A stretch of DNA of 64,000 nt. Source: Glandiceps talaboti. Its lineage: Eukaryota; Hemichordata; Enteropneusta; Spengelidae. The position numbers and the translations under genes are program-made. The notes under the pieces are model-generated. The model was not told where the DNA came from and ran no database searches. It saw nothing but the letters and a program-made list of their open reading frames with translations. The stretch is taken from the NCBI RefSeq assembly GCF_964340395.1, contig NC_135549.1:26109342-26173341 (forward strand), in the 5' to 3' direction. Positions within the stretch are counted from its first letter, which is position 1. Each line of letters begins with the position of its first letter. Below are positions 11,945 through 23,800 of this stretch, one piece after another.

Positions 11945-11958
11945 TTGACCTTTGACCT
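11945..11958 (-). promoter_or_regulatory. Perfect DR1 nuclear-receptor half-site pair
   Basis: TGACCTTTGACCT on the plus strand is AGGTCAAAGGTCA on the minus strand, the ideal DR1 element bound by RXR heterodimers and HNF4/COUP-type receptors. It lies downstream of the NRF1 stop. A single 13-base match in non-coding DNA may be fortuitous. Confidence 0.3.
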
Positions 11959-12429
11959 TTGACATCGTTGATAATTGTAAAGAAAGAAATACTTTGGCAG
12001 TTGACCTATAACCTCCACTGCCAGATGTTTTGTACAGAAAAGTTTCACTTTTTCATGCAATTTGTAATCATTTTACGAAATAGTTATTTTGACTTTTATG
12101 TAGAATTTATTGAAAAACCTTACTTATGAAAATATTCGAGAACTGGACACAATATACTTATGCTTTTGTAAATATTCCAAGTAAGGTGGTATTCATGTCT
12201 GGAAGATTTAGTTCTAAGCCTGCAGTGAAGGTTTAATCTGTACCGATAAAATCTAAGGCTGAGTTGAGTTGAGAAATCATACATACAGCAGTGTAGTTTG
12301 TCTATCAAGATTTTAGAATACTGGTCAAGGAGAAGGTCCACTTTGTGTACAATGTCTACTTGGCAAATGTCCAACATATACATATACAACCAGTGACAAA
12401 CAAGTATTGACAAGCTTTTCTTAAAGACC

Positions 12430-13100
12430 CATGTTTCAATCCTTGGTCATCACATTAGTATTATCTTTATAAATATAAGATATGAAATCATTCTTTTGTC
12501 CTGGGCCAACTGTTTCTACAGCTTTGCCAGAAAATTGTGTTTCACATCTAATCTGAACTGGGTGTTTAAGTTTTTCCTTTTGTATATAACTGGCGACAGG
12601 CAAGCATTGACAAACGGAACTTGTTACAAAAGGGGGAAAGCTAACAACTGAATCGGATTAATCACACTTGGCACAGCATGTTAGAAGTACAGAGAAAATC
12701 ATTACAATCTATCATTTGATAAGAGCAATTGTACACAACTGCTCACACTCGAAACAAACCAAGTTCTCTATTAATTCCATGTCCACATAAAGAGACCATA
12801 AACCTCTCATCAAATCATGAAATGTATTGCACATTTCTGTACTTCTAACATGTTGTGTCAAGTGTTATTAATCCAATTCAGTTGTTTACTTTCCTTGTTT
12901 GTAACCATTTGTTAATGCTTGTCTGTCGTTGGTTGTATACAAAAGGAAACACTTACAGACTTAGTTCAGATTAGGATTCAAATCTCGGCGTGAAATATGA
13001 TTTCCTGACAGAGCTATTGAAACAGTTGGCCCAGAATGATCTCACATCTTAGTAAGATCGTACTAAATGTAGTGACCCAGGATTGAAAGTTAAGGAGAAG
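12430..13100. mobile_element. Large fold-back element
   Basis: Two diverged inverted arms of about 290 bases (about 12430-12720 and 12825-13095) can be followed through several matching words, for example GGGCCAACTGTTTC, TTCCTTTTGTATA, GACAGGCAAGCATTGACAAA and GCATGTTAGAAGTACAGA with their inverse forms. The spacer is about 100 bases. A related arm fragment occurs at 16.06-16.14 and 16.62-16.68 kb, so this is an interspersed family. No coding capacity. Confidence 0.65.
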
Positions 13101-13114
13101 GTCCACTGTGTTTA

Positions 13115-13497
13115 CAATGTCTACTTTAAAGTGGTCATATAGATGAGGATTGGGTATTTATTTTGGATTTTTAATTTGTAAAACAATTTTATCATGGCTT
13201 CCTACTTGAAAAATCAATGTCAAACAACATATGCCAAGTCCTTGTTTGTAACTCAAGAAATTCGAAAAGCATAATAAATATGTAAAATGTTTGTTATAGT
13301 ATGTACAATATCAAACTTTTTGCATAATTCTTTTTTTTAGCTTTTTGCTATGTATTAAGTTACAAATACAAACTTTGCTAATGTTGTTTCACATATTTTC
13401 AAGTAGGAAGCCATGGTAAAATTGTTTTACACAAAATGCCAAATAAAATACCCAAATCCTCATCCATATGGCCACTTTAAAAAGCACAGTAGACATG
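13115..13497. mobile_element. Second fold-back element adjacent to the first
   Basis: Arms of about 110 bases, about 13115-13230 and 13385-13497, share CATGGCTTCCTACTTGAAAA, GTAAAACAATTTTA and ACTTTAAAGTGG in inverted orientation. The space between is AT-rich and has no open frame. It begins where the repeated words GTCCACT / TACAATGTCTACTT of the neighbouring element end. Confidence 0.65.
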
Positions 13498-14022
13498 TAT
13501 TATTGTAAATGATATGATTCAGACTGTCTCCTTCATCATATTTTAATTGAATTGAGATCACCTAGGTTTCATGGTACTGTCTAAAAGCTGTCAATTGCTG
13601 TATCCGAATATGTTGTATGTTTTGTAAGTTTAGTGTACGACTTTCTCTTTATTCTGTACTTCCTCAATTATTGTAACATTATAACCGTACATATTCTATA
13701 GTTGTATAAACATCATGAAAAAAGAATTCAGAGTAGCGATTACACCAAAAGTTTATAATTTTAACCATTTTGAAAGCCATCATGAAGACTCCCACATACA
13801 TACATATTGAAACAAAATAGTTTCCATTTAGGAAGTACCATGTCAACAGGAAGTTGTTCTGTTTTATAATATGATCACAATATTTGAATGTTTCCGCGAC
13901 GACCACTTTTTTCTATACTTACTGCAGTGTAAAATTTGATGTAACGCGTCAATTTCTGTGTAATAAATCTTTGCAGGAATTTATAGTTTGATGATTATAG
14001 TTTGATTATTCATTGATTTTTA

Positions 14023-15166
14023 GCACAACTGAACTAGGTTCAGTAGTGCTATAGGCATCGGGTAGTGTCTGTGTGTGTGAATGACTTAAAGTCAGAAACT
14101 TCCAGACCGATTGGCTTGGCATTTGGTGGGGACATTACTTAGGGTGTGTAGGTGGAAAATTGTTCAAACGAAAATGATCGCATCAGAGATGTGCGTTTTG
14201 GGTGAAAAAATGTGATTTTTGGTCAAAACTACTGGGTAGATTGGCCTGAAATTTAGTGGGAACGTTCTGTAGGGGGTGCAAATTAAGATTTATTCATGAC
14301 ATGATGATCCCATCAGTAATATGAAAATTAGGGCTAAAAATGTGTCTTTTTGGTAAAAAAAATCCTTAATTCCAAAACTACCCAGCAGATTGGGCTGAAA
14401 TTTAATGACGATGCATCTTATGGTGTATGGTGAAGAAATATTAAGCAGATAATGATCTTCTTAGTGATATGTAAATTAGGTGTAAAAATGTGAATTTCTA
14501 GAAGTGTTATTCTGCAGATTTTCTTCAAAACATTTTGATAGAATTGGCCCTAGCAACCATGACCACACCCTTAGCAAAGAACCAAATAGAATATTTTGGT
14601 CAAATAACATCATCTGGTAGGCAGGTGAGTAGACATTCAAAAATGTATGCAAATATCCTTAGCAACCATGACCACGCCCATAGCAACAGCCAAATGCATT
14701 GCACAGAGATAAACACTAGGATTAATAGACAATTGAATAAACATTCAAAAAACGTATGAAGATTTGCCTAGCAACAAGACCACGCCCATAGCAACAGTCA
14801 AAAGGTGAAGTATTTCTCAAAGATAACCCCGGGGATTATAGACAATTGAATAAATATTCAAAAATGCATGTAAATTGCCCAGCAACACGCCCATAGCAAC
14901 AGCCAAATAATCACGTATATTGCAAAGATAACAGGAATTGATAGACAGATGAATAAGCATTCAAAAATATATGCAAATGTGCCTAGCAACAAGACCACAC
15001 CCATAGCAACAGCCAAATGATCACATATATTGCAAAGATAACAGATTAATAGACAATTTAATAATCATTCAAAAAATGTATGTAAATTTGCAAATGGCCA
15101 CCTATACCTAGAATTGCTCACCATGTATTACACATTTTTTAAACGCTACAGTACAGTTGTGCTACA
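14023..15166. mobile_element. TA-flanked non-autonomous element with TIR GCACAACTG
   Basis: The left end reads TAGCACAACTGAACT and the reverse complement of the right end reads TAGCACAACTGTACT, so inverted ends start with TA, compatible with a TA target duplication (Tc1/mariner-like). The interior has no transposase but carries a 108-bp tandem array. The left-end sequence, with GGTTCAGTAGTGCTATAGGC, recurs inverted at 54.39-54.44 kb, confirming an interspersed family. Confidence 0.6.
14545..15090. repeat. ~108-bp tandem repeat, five units
   Basis: Units start at about 14550, 14658, 14767, 14877 and 14982. Each has CTAGCAAC, then CCACGCCCATAGCAACAGCC, a run ending GCAAAGATAAC, and a tail resembling ACAATTGAATAAACATTCAA. 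AGCAAC occurs twice in most units. The units are clearly diverged, so this is an old internal array of the surrounding element. Confidence 0.8.
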
Positions 15167-15335
15167 ACGCCATCGGTGATATTTTATTGTTCCGTCGAGG
15201 TATTAATGGATTGGCAAACTAAGTAGTACATAATTTCCCACCACTCTTGCAGAAATGTGTTCTGCGTTGTTATCAGGACATTCATTATAGTCCATTATAC
15301 TGAAATAGTCTCCAAACTAATACAGAGACTAGACA

Positions 15336-15502
<167 letters not shown>

Positions 15503-16141
15503 AGGAAAAAGATGTTATGCAACTACTTTACTGTTGGGAAAGTCCAGTCAGTTTTACTTCTACCCTTATATATATAACACAATGTATTGATTACTGATAT
15601 CAACTGTCACAGGATTTAGGTGATACAATACCATGTAAGTGCAGTCGGCCTTCTTTACAAGATTTCAATGTTGAGTAAATCACCCAAAATCATTCTTAAG
15701 TTGATACCAGTGTGCTAAAAGCAGAAATAAATCTGACTGGATACTTTGACAAACAAAACAACTATTTTCACACAATCAAACCTAAAATAAACTAAGATGC
15801 TACAGTTTTGGATAAATTTTGTGTATGAATGCTATCTATCATGAAATAAGTCATATATACATGGCTTGAATACTGATAACCAAAAACAAATTGGTAGGTG
15901 ACCTGCAAGAAAAAGTTATCAAGATACTATTTCCCTTCATTTTACTTTTAATTATAATGCTTTAACAATGGCATGGCCCAAATTATATCAAATTAGAGCT
16001 ATTATAGCAAATAGTCATGAATGGTTTAAACTACACTAATTTATAAGCTAACCAATAGGTACAACCAATGACAGGCACGCAGTTACAAACGGAACGTGTT
16101 ACAAATAGGGGGAGTAAAATACATGAATTGGCTGATCCAAG

Positions 16142-16612
16142 CTGCAATAGGTGCAACCGGGATGTGTTTTTGAAAATGTTTTATTAGATATAATAACCTA
16201 CTGTAATCTCATGAGTCAACAGTAATACATTACATGTGAGTAAACATATTTTTTGTTGATGTATAGGATAATTCAGTTGGGTCTGCATCCAAAAATCAGT
16301 GCCCTCAATGGCGATCACTTTCAACCTGCTTATGGGTAATATCGACCACTGTCTAACATGTACAATTGTCTAATTATTACAATTTTCAGTGAACAAATTG
16401 TGGTTGTCTGATCGAAATGTGATACTCCAGTTACAATTAGTACAGTTTTAATACAGTGGCATATTCAAAAGTGAGTTTTCGCTGAAGATTTAAACTTGCC
16501 ACTACACTGACTACAGATAATATTGACCACTAATTAACAGGTACGTAAATAAATGACCAACTTTAGAGAATATATCTTTGGTTAGTAATTTTACTAGTTG
16601 CAGCTAGTGCAG
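16142..16612. mobile_element. Short TIR element inserted into an older repeat copy
   Basis: The left end CTGCAATAGGTGCAAC matches the reverse complement of the right end, CTGCACTAGCTGCAAC. Sequence on either side (AAACGGAACGTGTTACAAA before, AACTTGGCACGGCATGTTAG after) is contiguous in the related repeat at 12.6 kb, so this block of about 470 bases interrupts that family. No coding content. Confidence 0.55.
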
Positions 16613-16834
16613 GTTTAATAAAACTTGGCACGGCATGTTAGAATTACATAGACATGTATGGTTTAACAAGTGATATAGTTTTCAAATTCAATATCCTAAT
16701 ATTTTGGTGTAGCTGAAATTTTGTCAAGAACTTCAAAGTACTAAAATAATCGTCACCTAACTAGTACTTCATAATGAACTATTACCAGGGTCCTGAATCT
16801 ACTTAGAATCTGGTCGTAAGACAAAACAGCGTAA

Positions 16835-16853
16835 CCCCCCCCCCCCCCCCCCC
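16835..16853. repeat. Poly-C tract (19 C)
   Basis: Homopolymer of 19 cytosines in non-coding DNA. Its length is likely unreliable in sequencing. Confidence 0.95.
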
Positions 16854-17437
16854 GAAATAATTTTCATGCTCGGTTGCTGCAAACTATCTGAACATTGCAA
16901 CGTATACTGTAGTACTGAACACAAGTATTATCTGAAAACAACACAATCACATAATTATTAAATTTTTTTTGTGTTTAAAATTAATAATGAATGTAGCACA
17001 AGCCGAGTTTCTAATTTTTTTCTTTCCTCGATTAAATACTGCTATAAAACTATCGTAATGTAATGTAATGTAATGTAATATAATGCCTTTGATGGCATAA
17101 CATCGCCTTCTATACTAGTGTTGTCAGTAACAGTTGACCACATAACAGTTTTTTTCCCGACATTTTAGTACATGTATAATAAACCATGTCGAGTTGTTCA
17201 TGGATAACAAGGCTAAGTTCATCAGCTTACGTCCCATAAAAATACAATTAACCTTCAAACAAAAAGTCATGACTGTTATTTCACAACTTATAACTGCTTT
17301 ATGTTCATTGTGCACGGTCTTCATGCTGATAAATACATCAGTACCAGTGGCTGTTATGTTAATTTTCAGACCAATCAGATACCAGGACATAGTCACCATC
17401 AAAAGCAGCCAATGCCATGATATAAACTTTCACTGCA

Positions 17438-17851
17438 CCTAAATGTGGGAAAAGGTTACCTTATAATGGTTACATTAATTAACAATCCGAAATGTGAAAT
17501 TTTGTTGATATAAATTTTACTTTGTACTTGCTGACCCCATCAATCTCAACAAGTAAATGAAAACATGATAGTAGCCCAATAAATATGTTGTACTAGGAGA
17601 GTTTAAATTTGAAAGGCGAAAAATATGGTCACATATTTTAGGTTCAATCTGTTCACAGTTACGATTCAAAATACACTGGCGGTATTATAAACAGTGTCGT
17701 TCTTACTGGTTACACAGCTGGTTTTTTATTTTTTATTAATACACTCATAGAATGTAGTGTAACAATTCAAGTAGTTGATGTACTTTTGTACTCTCATAAA
17801 ACAGGTATCTCATTTATAATTTTTATGACTGAGAATTGATATATACGCACC
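17438..17851 (-). other. Putative 3'UTR intron of sacsin-like gene A
   Basis: Nineteen bases after the stop codon the minus strand reads GGGGAAAG|GTGCGT, a good splice donor. A plausible acceptor (CCACATTTAG|GTGCAG) occurs about 410 bases downstream, with the next exon starting at 17438. Genes B and C have a donor in the equivalent place. The donor is well supported by the threefold recurrence; the acceptor is only a candidate. No polyadenylation site was identified. Confidence 0.5.
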
Positions 17852-17869
17852 TTTCCCCAGGTATGATTT

Positions 17870-20800
17870 TCATTTCATATATTCGTCTATAAGTATGTCT
17901 ACCTCTCTGACAATCTCCTTTGCATGTTCCAGTGCAGCTGTTGCCATCTCCAAAGTGTAGACATCATTCGGTATTCGTGATCCACCATACATATCAGGAT
18001 ATCGGGGATGTAAGTGGTCACATTTCAAACTGCGAAGGGATCTTGCATTAGTGATCAGATCTGATGATGACCTGCAATGCCCTGATAGGTTTGAAGCAAG
18101 TGTCAAGATGCAGTGAACCCTGGGGTTTCGTACATGTCCTTGAACAGCATACAGGCCACCTTTGAGCGCTTTCTCTGTTGCTTGTTGACATTTAAAACAG
18201 ACCCACTCATACGAAGACACTTTTCCACCCAAGTCTTTTTCGGCTGAAAATAGGTCGACTCTTGCTTGGCGCAACCATCGTTTCCCCTCTGTAGGCATTG
18301 GGCCAGTCAAAGCGACCCTTACATCTGTCGATTGTCCATCAGTATATGTTAATGATGTCGAATCTCCACTTCTATGTGAATGCTGGAAGCACTGGCTAGC
18401 TTCTTTATCCCAGTATTCATATGAATTTGAATATCCACTTCTCTTTACACCAGAACTCCTCTTTACACCATGGCCAGTACTCCTTGAATAGTAATGGCTG
18501 CTGCTTTGCCTTCGAGAGCCACTCCTATGACGCCTTGTTCCTTTACTTATAGGTCCTCTATTTTCGAGTCTATCGAGTTCATTTTTCAGATGTTTAAACA
18601 CTTCAGTTGCAAATTCTTCATCCCCTGAATTTTTATCAGGATGCCATTTCAGGTACAACCGCTTTATCGCAATCTTATACTCTTCCTCTGGGATTGAGCT
18701 ATCAGACCAAATGGCTTCTAAGAATTCAGATACTTCACTGAAAACTTCATCCAAATCTCTCTTCTCAGGTGAGGTAGATGATGATATTCTTTCTAGTGAA
18801 ACCAGAGGATCACCATTTTCTGCCTTTATTATCTTATACATGTGAAGTGAAGAAATGACGATGTTTTCATCTTTACCAGTATCTACTACATATAAACGTT
18901 GGTAATTGGGACACGTTTCATCCGACTCAGAATCAAGCAATCTGACCTCCTGGATGACCTTCGCAAAGATGTACATCGGTTCATCAGAACCAGTATCTTG
19001 AATGAATCCAACATATTCATTCTCATAGAAGATATTACCAGGATCTTGGTCAAGAAATTGTACTTCATTTTGGGGAATTCTTGATCCAACCATGGGTGGC
19101 TGGTGTGTTGCTAATGATAGCTCTGAATGGCCCCCCACTTGTAGTTCGTAGGAAACTGGAGAAGTCACCTTGAGCTCTAGAAGATCTCGTATGTCTATTT
19201 GTATTACATCTGCACTTCCCAACAGCACCACCTTGCACACCATTTTAGTGACTGCTCCATATATTTTACCAGATATACACTCTGTGTGGTCTAAGTATAA
19301 TGTGTAACTGGTTTCTGCCTCTACTCGTATATGCACCGGGACTTTAATTCTGCTTTCTGGAATGACTGAATTACTTTGTACATTCACAACATTCAGTTGT
19401 AAACATGATAAACATCGGATTTTCACATTTTTCAGGTTCTTTACAAGTCGTTTCGTTGCGAACGTCAAATCCCTATTATTCTTCACCATTAACGAAAGGA
19501 CATCCTGCACAAAAGAATCAGATGAGAAGAGAGTAGTCAGACCATCTTGATACTGACAAGGTTGGTGATGATTACAAGGTGACAAATCTGCTACTTCTTC
19601 ACGGAACATGCTGCTCAACATCTTCGGCTTGAACTCCTCTTGTAAACATTCAATCAGACGCTTGGGATGGGTGTTCAATTCAAACGTGGAAAGTTCCATC
19701 AAGAAAGCACATTTGAATTCACCCAATCTTTTGCCCTCAATTCCCAAATCATTGAATACCATCTCAGTTGAAGGATGCAGCTGCTTCCTGCTGTCAAGAA
19801 GATACAGGGTTGAAATGTAAGGCAGGGAACCAGGTTTTCCAACACAATCTGACTGTTTTGTAATCAAACTACCTTTATTCTCAAGTCCAGAGAAAAGACC
19901 CTTGCATGCATCTTCAGCAGTAGCAAGTTCATTTCCAGTCAAATTTGTAGAACCATGGGTATGGTACATTTCTTCAAGACCAACCGCAAACTGTGTTGGT
20001 GATGAACTATCTTGAGCACCGAGTAGTTGGAATAAATCGACATACTGACCAAGTTTTATTGGTAATTTGTACAAATATGGTTCCATTGAACAAGGGCAGT
20101 TTGAAAATATTTGACAGGCTCTGACCATAGCATTACCATCATCAACAACTACCATTGGTACTGTATGAAGGGCTGCATGGACTCTTGTGCAGTTTGAACA
20201 AACAGTCTCTTTGGTCTTTCCTGAGCACATACAATGAGTTTTCTGATATTGAAGACACGTTTTCATCATGAAGTCGTATATTTCCTTCATTATCACACAA
20301 AACAAGTTTTGTGATGCGGTGTTCTCAAAATCAATAGTATTCTTCTCAGCAACAACTTCAGATAAATTCTTACAATGTATTAGTACTGAATCCAGGCGAG
20401 GAGTTGTTTGTATTTTGAGTCCCCTTATTACCTCTGTAGTTGTGAATTGCCCATATCTTGTGTTTGGATAAGCCCAATGTGGAAGTATTGGTACTGCTGT
20501 CCAAATCAAGTTTGACTTGTCACACGGTATCATCTCAGAGTAACTTGAAAAGTCGTCTTCCGAATCATATCTCTGTGGGCAGATTGTGAGGAGATCTATA
20601 TCTGGTTGCTGTGTTGGTACAAAGTCTAACGATGAAATCTGATTGAGAATGTCCTCATTGTAAGGATGCTTCATCAGATGATTTATCAAAAGTTTCGCCT
20701 GTGATACAGCTTTATCCTTGTCAAAGTCTTTCATACCCATAACCTCGTCAGCGAACTGCAAAAATTGTTCTCCAGTAACTTGATATTGTAGACCACATAT

Positions 20801-23800
20801 TTTTAAGAAAGGTAACCATTCTTTCTCATCATAAGGTCTTGTTGGGAATGAATCGTAAGGCATGAATTCGTGAAATACTTCATTCTGATGGTCACAGAAT
20901 TCACAAGCAGGGAACAGTTGTGAGTCGTCAAATAGACAAGGAATAAACTTGAGGTCCTTAAGAAGTCTAGAGAGATTGCCATTGTCACCATAATAATATG
21001 GCTGTAGTTTATCTCTGATATATTCAAGGTGTCGAATACGACCTTCATCGCTGAAATCTTCAAAACACGGTAAGATAAATTTAACGTAAACATCAGCTTC
21101 TGTGGATTTTTCAATGGGCAGAACTTTGTATAATTTCGACAATTCCTGCTGCTCTTTCAGAAATGTACAATCATATCTTCCTGTCCACGTGTCTCTTTCA
21201 ACACTTGGAATGCCACTGCTCAGAATGTAACATGTTTCAAAGGATTGGACAGATGTTAATGTTTTGAATATTGTGGCATATACTGGGAGACTTTTGAGTT
21301 TATGAATATACCCAGGGTCTTGGCGTATTTTACTAATATCTTCTTGGAAATACTCAAGCAAGGTAGAACAGTCGTTTGATGTTAACCAATGTCCCGTCTT
21401 GTTAGAGTTGAAACGATAGTAGAGGACTTCTAGAACATCAGTTCGACAATTGGGGTTTGCAACATGGCTTTTCACAAGCTGAAAGACATCTTCTGTTGTG
21501 AGTTTTGTACTTGTAATGGCATCATAATCAAGTATTGGACAATTAAGCATCTGTAAAATACGTATGGTATTATCAACCGATTCCGTTATCATAGATGAAC
21601 ACTTTAGGTCTAAAACAGTTTTTCCCAAAGAAAGAGGCACCAGATAGTGCCCTGTTGTAGGAAGGACTGGCCATTCTTTAACTGATGAGATAGTTTCACC
21701 ATAGTACTGTCGTGCATGGAAAAAATGCCACAGGGTCTTGAGCCACTGTGTGGATGGCTGCTGGTCTACCGATGGATGCCATTCAATGTATGTTCTAGTG
21801 TTCTTCCACCCATGTAGTAATACCATGTGTAAGTTTGAGTTCAGATCGTGAAGTCCAAATGATTTCAGAGTACTGCTTGATGTTACTTTATCTTGTAGAA
21901 CTGATAGCAAGTATTCATGAAGAAACTTGTGATTGAGTTGAGGAATGAGTGATGCAAATTTTGTTGCATAAACTGGATTGTCTTTGTCAAATATCTTCAG
22001 GATTCTGTCTGATGTCACACAAAGTGGCACGTCATGGAGGTTGACATCTGTTGATTTGAGACAGTAGTTTAACACTTTGAGTATACGTGACAGATTGTAA
22101 AATCCACTGCTAACTAAAGAACCAGGTGAGGTGAATCTGCGCAAGAACTGTATGACATTCTCAGGAGTAATGCACTTAACATCATAATGTTCAGCCAAGC
22201 TTGATGACCCAAAGTGGTTGATGATTACCCCTGGAAGTGCAGTGACTGGAAATCCTATTTCTCGCAGAATAAACTGCAGTGATTCAACATCACCATTATT
22301 ATCTGTCTCCAATGGAAGTGTATCAAAGAAAACATCTTTGGCAAAGAACCACTGTAGTGTCTGTTTCTGTGATGTTCGACATCTACCATCATCAGTAACG
22401 TCCCTAATTGGTCTAATCACAGGTATGAGCTGTACATTTGCACTCCATATATGTCTGTAAATACACTGTGCTAGAAATCTCCATTCTGTGTGCACTGTAT
22501 TTAGGTTTGGGAACATAGACTTATAGATCTCTATCAATTGACTTCTTGTTGCACACCTGCTTGTTATGATGCATTTCAAGGCCTCTAAGCTGTTAATAAC
22601 AGCTGGTGCTATTACATGCTCGATGATGTAGTCATTCCATTGTTTCCGACTTCCATCTTTCCAAAGATGTCTTCGATCTGTACCAAGGGCAAAGTGACCA
22701 TTTATGCAAAATGCCAGCCCTGTATTGATTGGTAGAGGAAGAAAGCAGAATGCTTTTGAACAAAGTTTTGATAAGGTATATGCAGGCAAAGATCTCGTAA
22801 TAAGAACAGCTAAACCACCTTTGGGGAGAACATACTTAATCTGGTCTCTGAAGCATGACTGTGAAATGTCCATCTTGGTGGTCAATCCTGGAAATCCAAG
22901 TTTCTGAGTAACCAACCATGAGTAGTACATATTGTTTGAATCAGTTATATTCAATTTGTAGGTAACAGTTTGTTCAGGTATCTTCCATATCATTTTGGGA
23001 CCCTCCTTCATCAAAGCAGCTGCTGAAAGTGTCATGTCTGAAAAAAGCTTCCGTTGCTCTCTTGTATCATCACTGATATCAGCTGTAACATTGAACACAG
23101 ATACCATCTTACCATCTTCAGAAATTTTCGAAACTTTGACTGTTTGTAAGTGATTTAGGAAAAGCAGAATGTGCTGCATCTCATCTTTGAATGACGTCAT
23201 CAAATCCATCATAGTTTTTTCATCACATACATTGTTTGAAATCTCCGACGTCTGAGCTATACTTTCTGTACGTAGAGGTAGACGAAAGATGGTCGCTCCT
23301 TTCAGTTTGAGAAAGTTACCCAGGTAAGGGGGAACAACATCAGGAAAATCGCTTGCTAGGTCCTCAACTTTTATCCTCCTTCCCGGATAATGTCTAGTAG
23401 CCCCTGGTACATACTTTGCATGTGGGTCCAAAACCACAAGATCGGTATCATCAGTAATGAAGGATGGACAGTCTGTCAAATGGTAAACTGCATTGAATCC
23501 AATACCATACTGCCCAGTAGTTTCAGAACTGTCTCGTTTACCACCAACCCCCAATTTTTGTATTCCTTCTATGTCTTTCTTTGTAAATGGTTTATCATTG
23601 TAGACACATAAAGCAGGACCATGAAGGTCTCTCCAATCTCTCTTAAACACTTTTGCAGCTTGATGATTTCTCTTATCGTAGATGAAGTGTATCAGTGTGG
23701 CTTTTGCATCATCAGCATTCTGCACCAACTCCTTCATGATATCAATACCAAATGGGTAGTCGTTAAGAATTCCTTTGAGTCTATTAGTCAGTGATTCGTG

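Noticed and set aside
17124-17402. Minus-strand frame of 92 codons in the putative 3'UTR exon of gene A
   Set aside because: No similarity to any recognised protein and no counterpart downstream of genes B or C.
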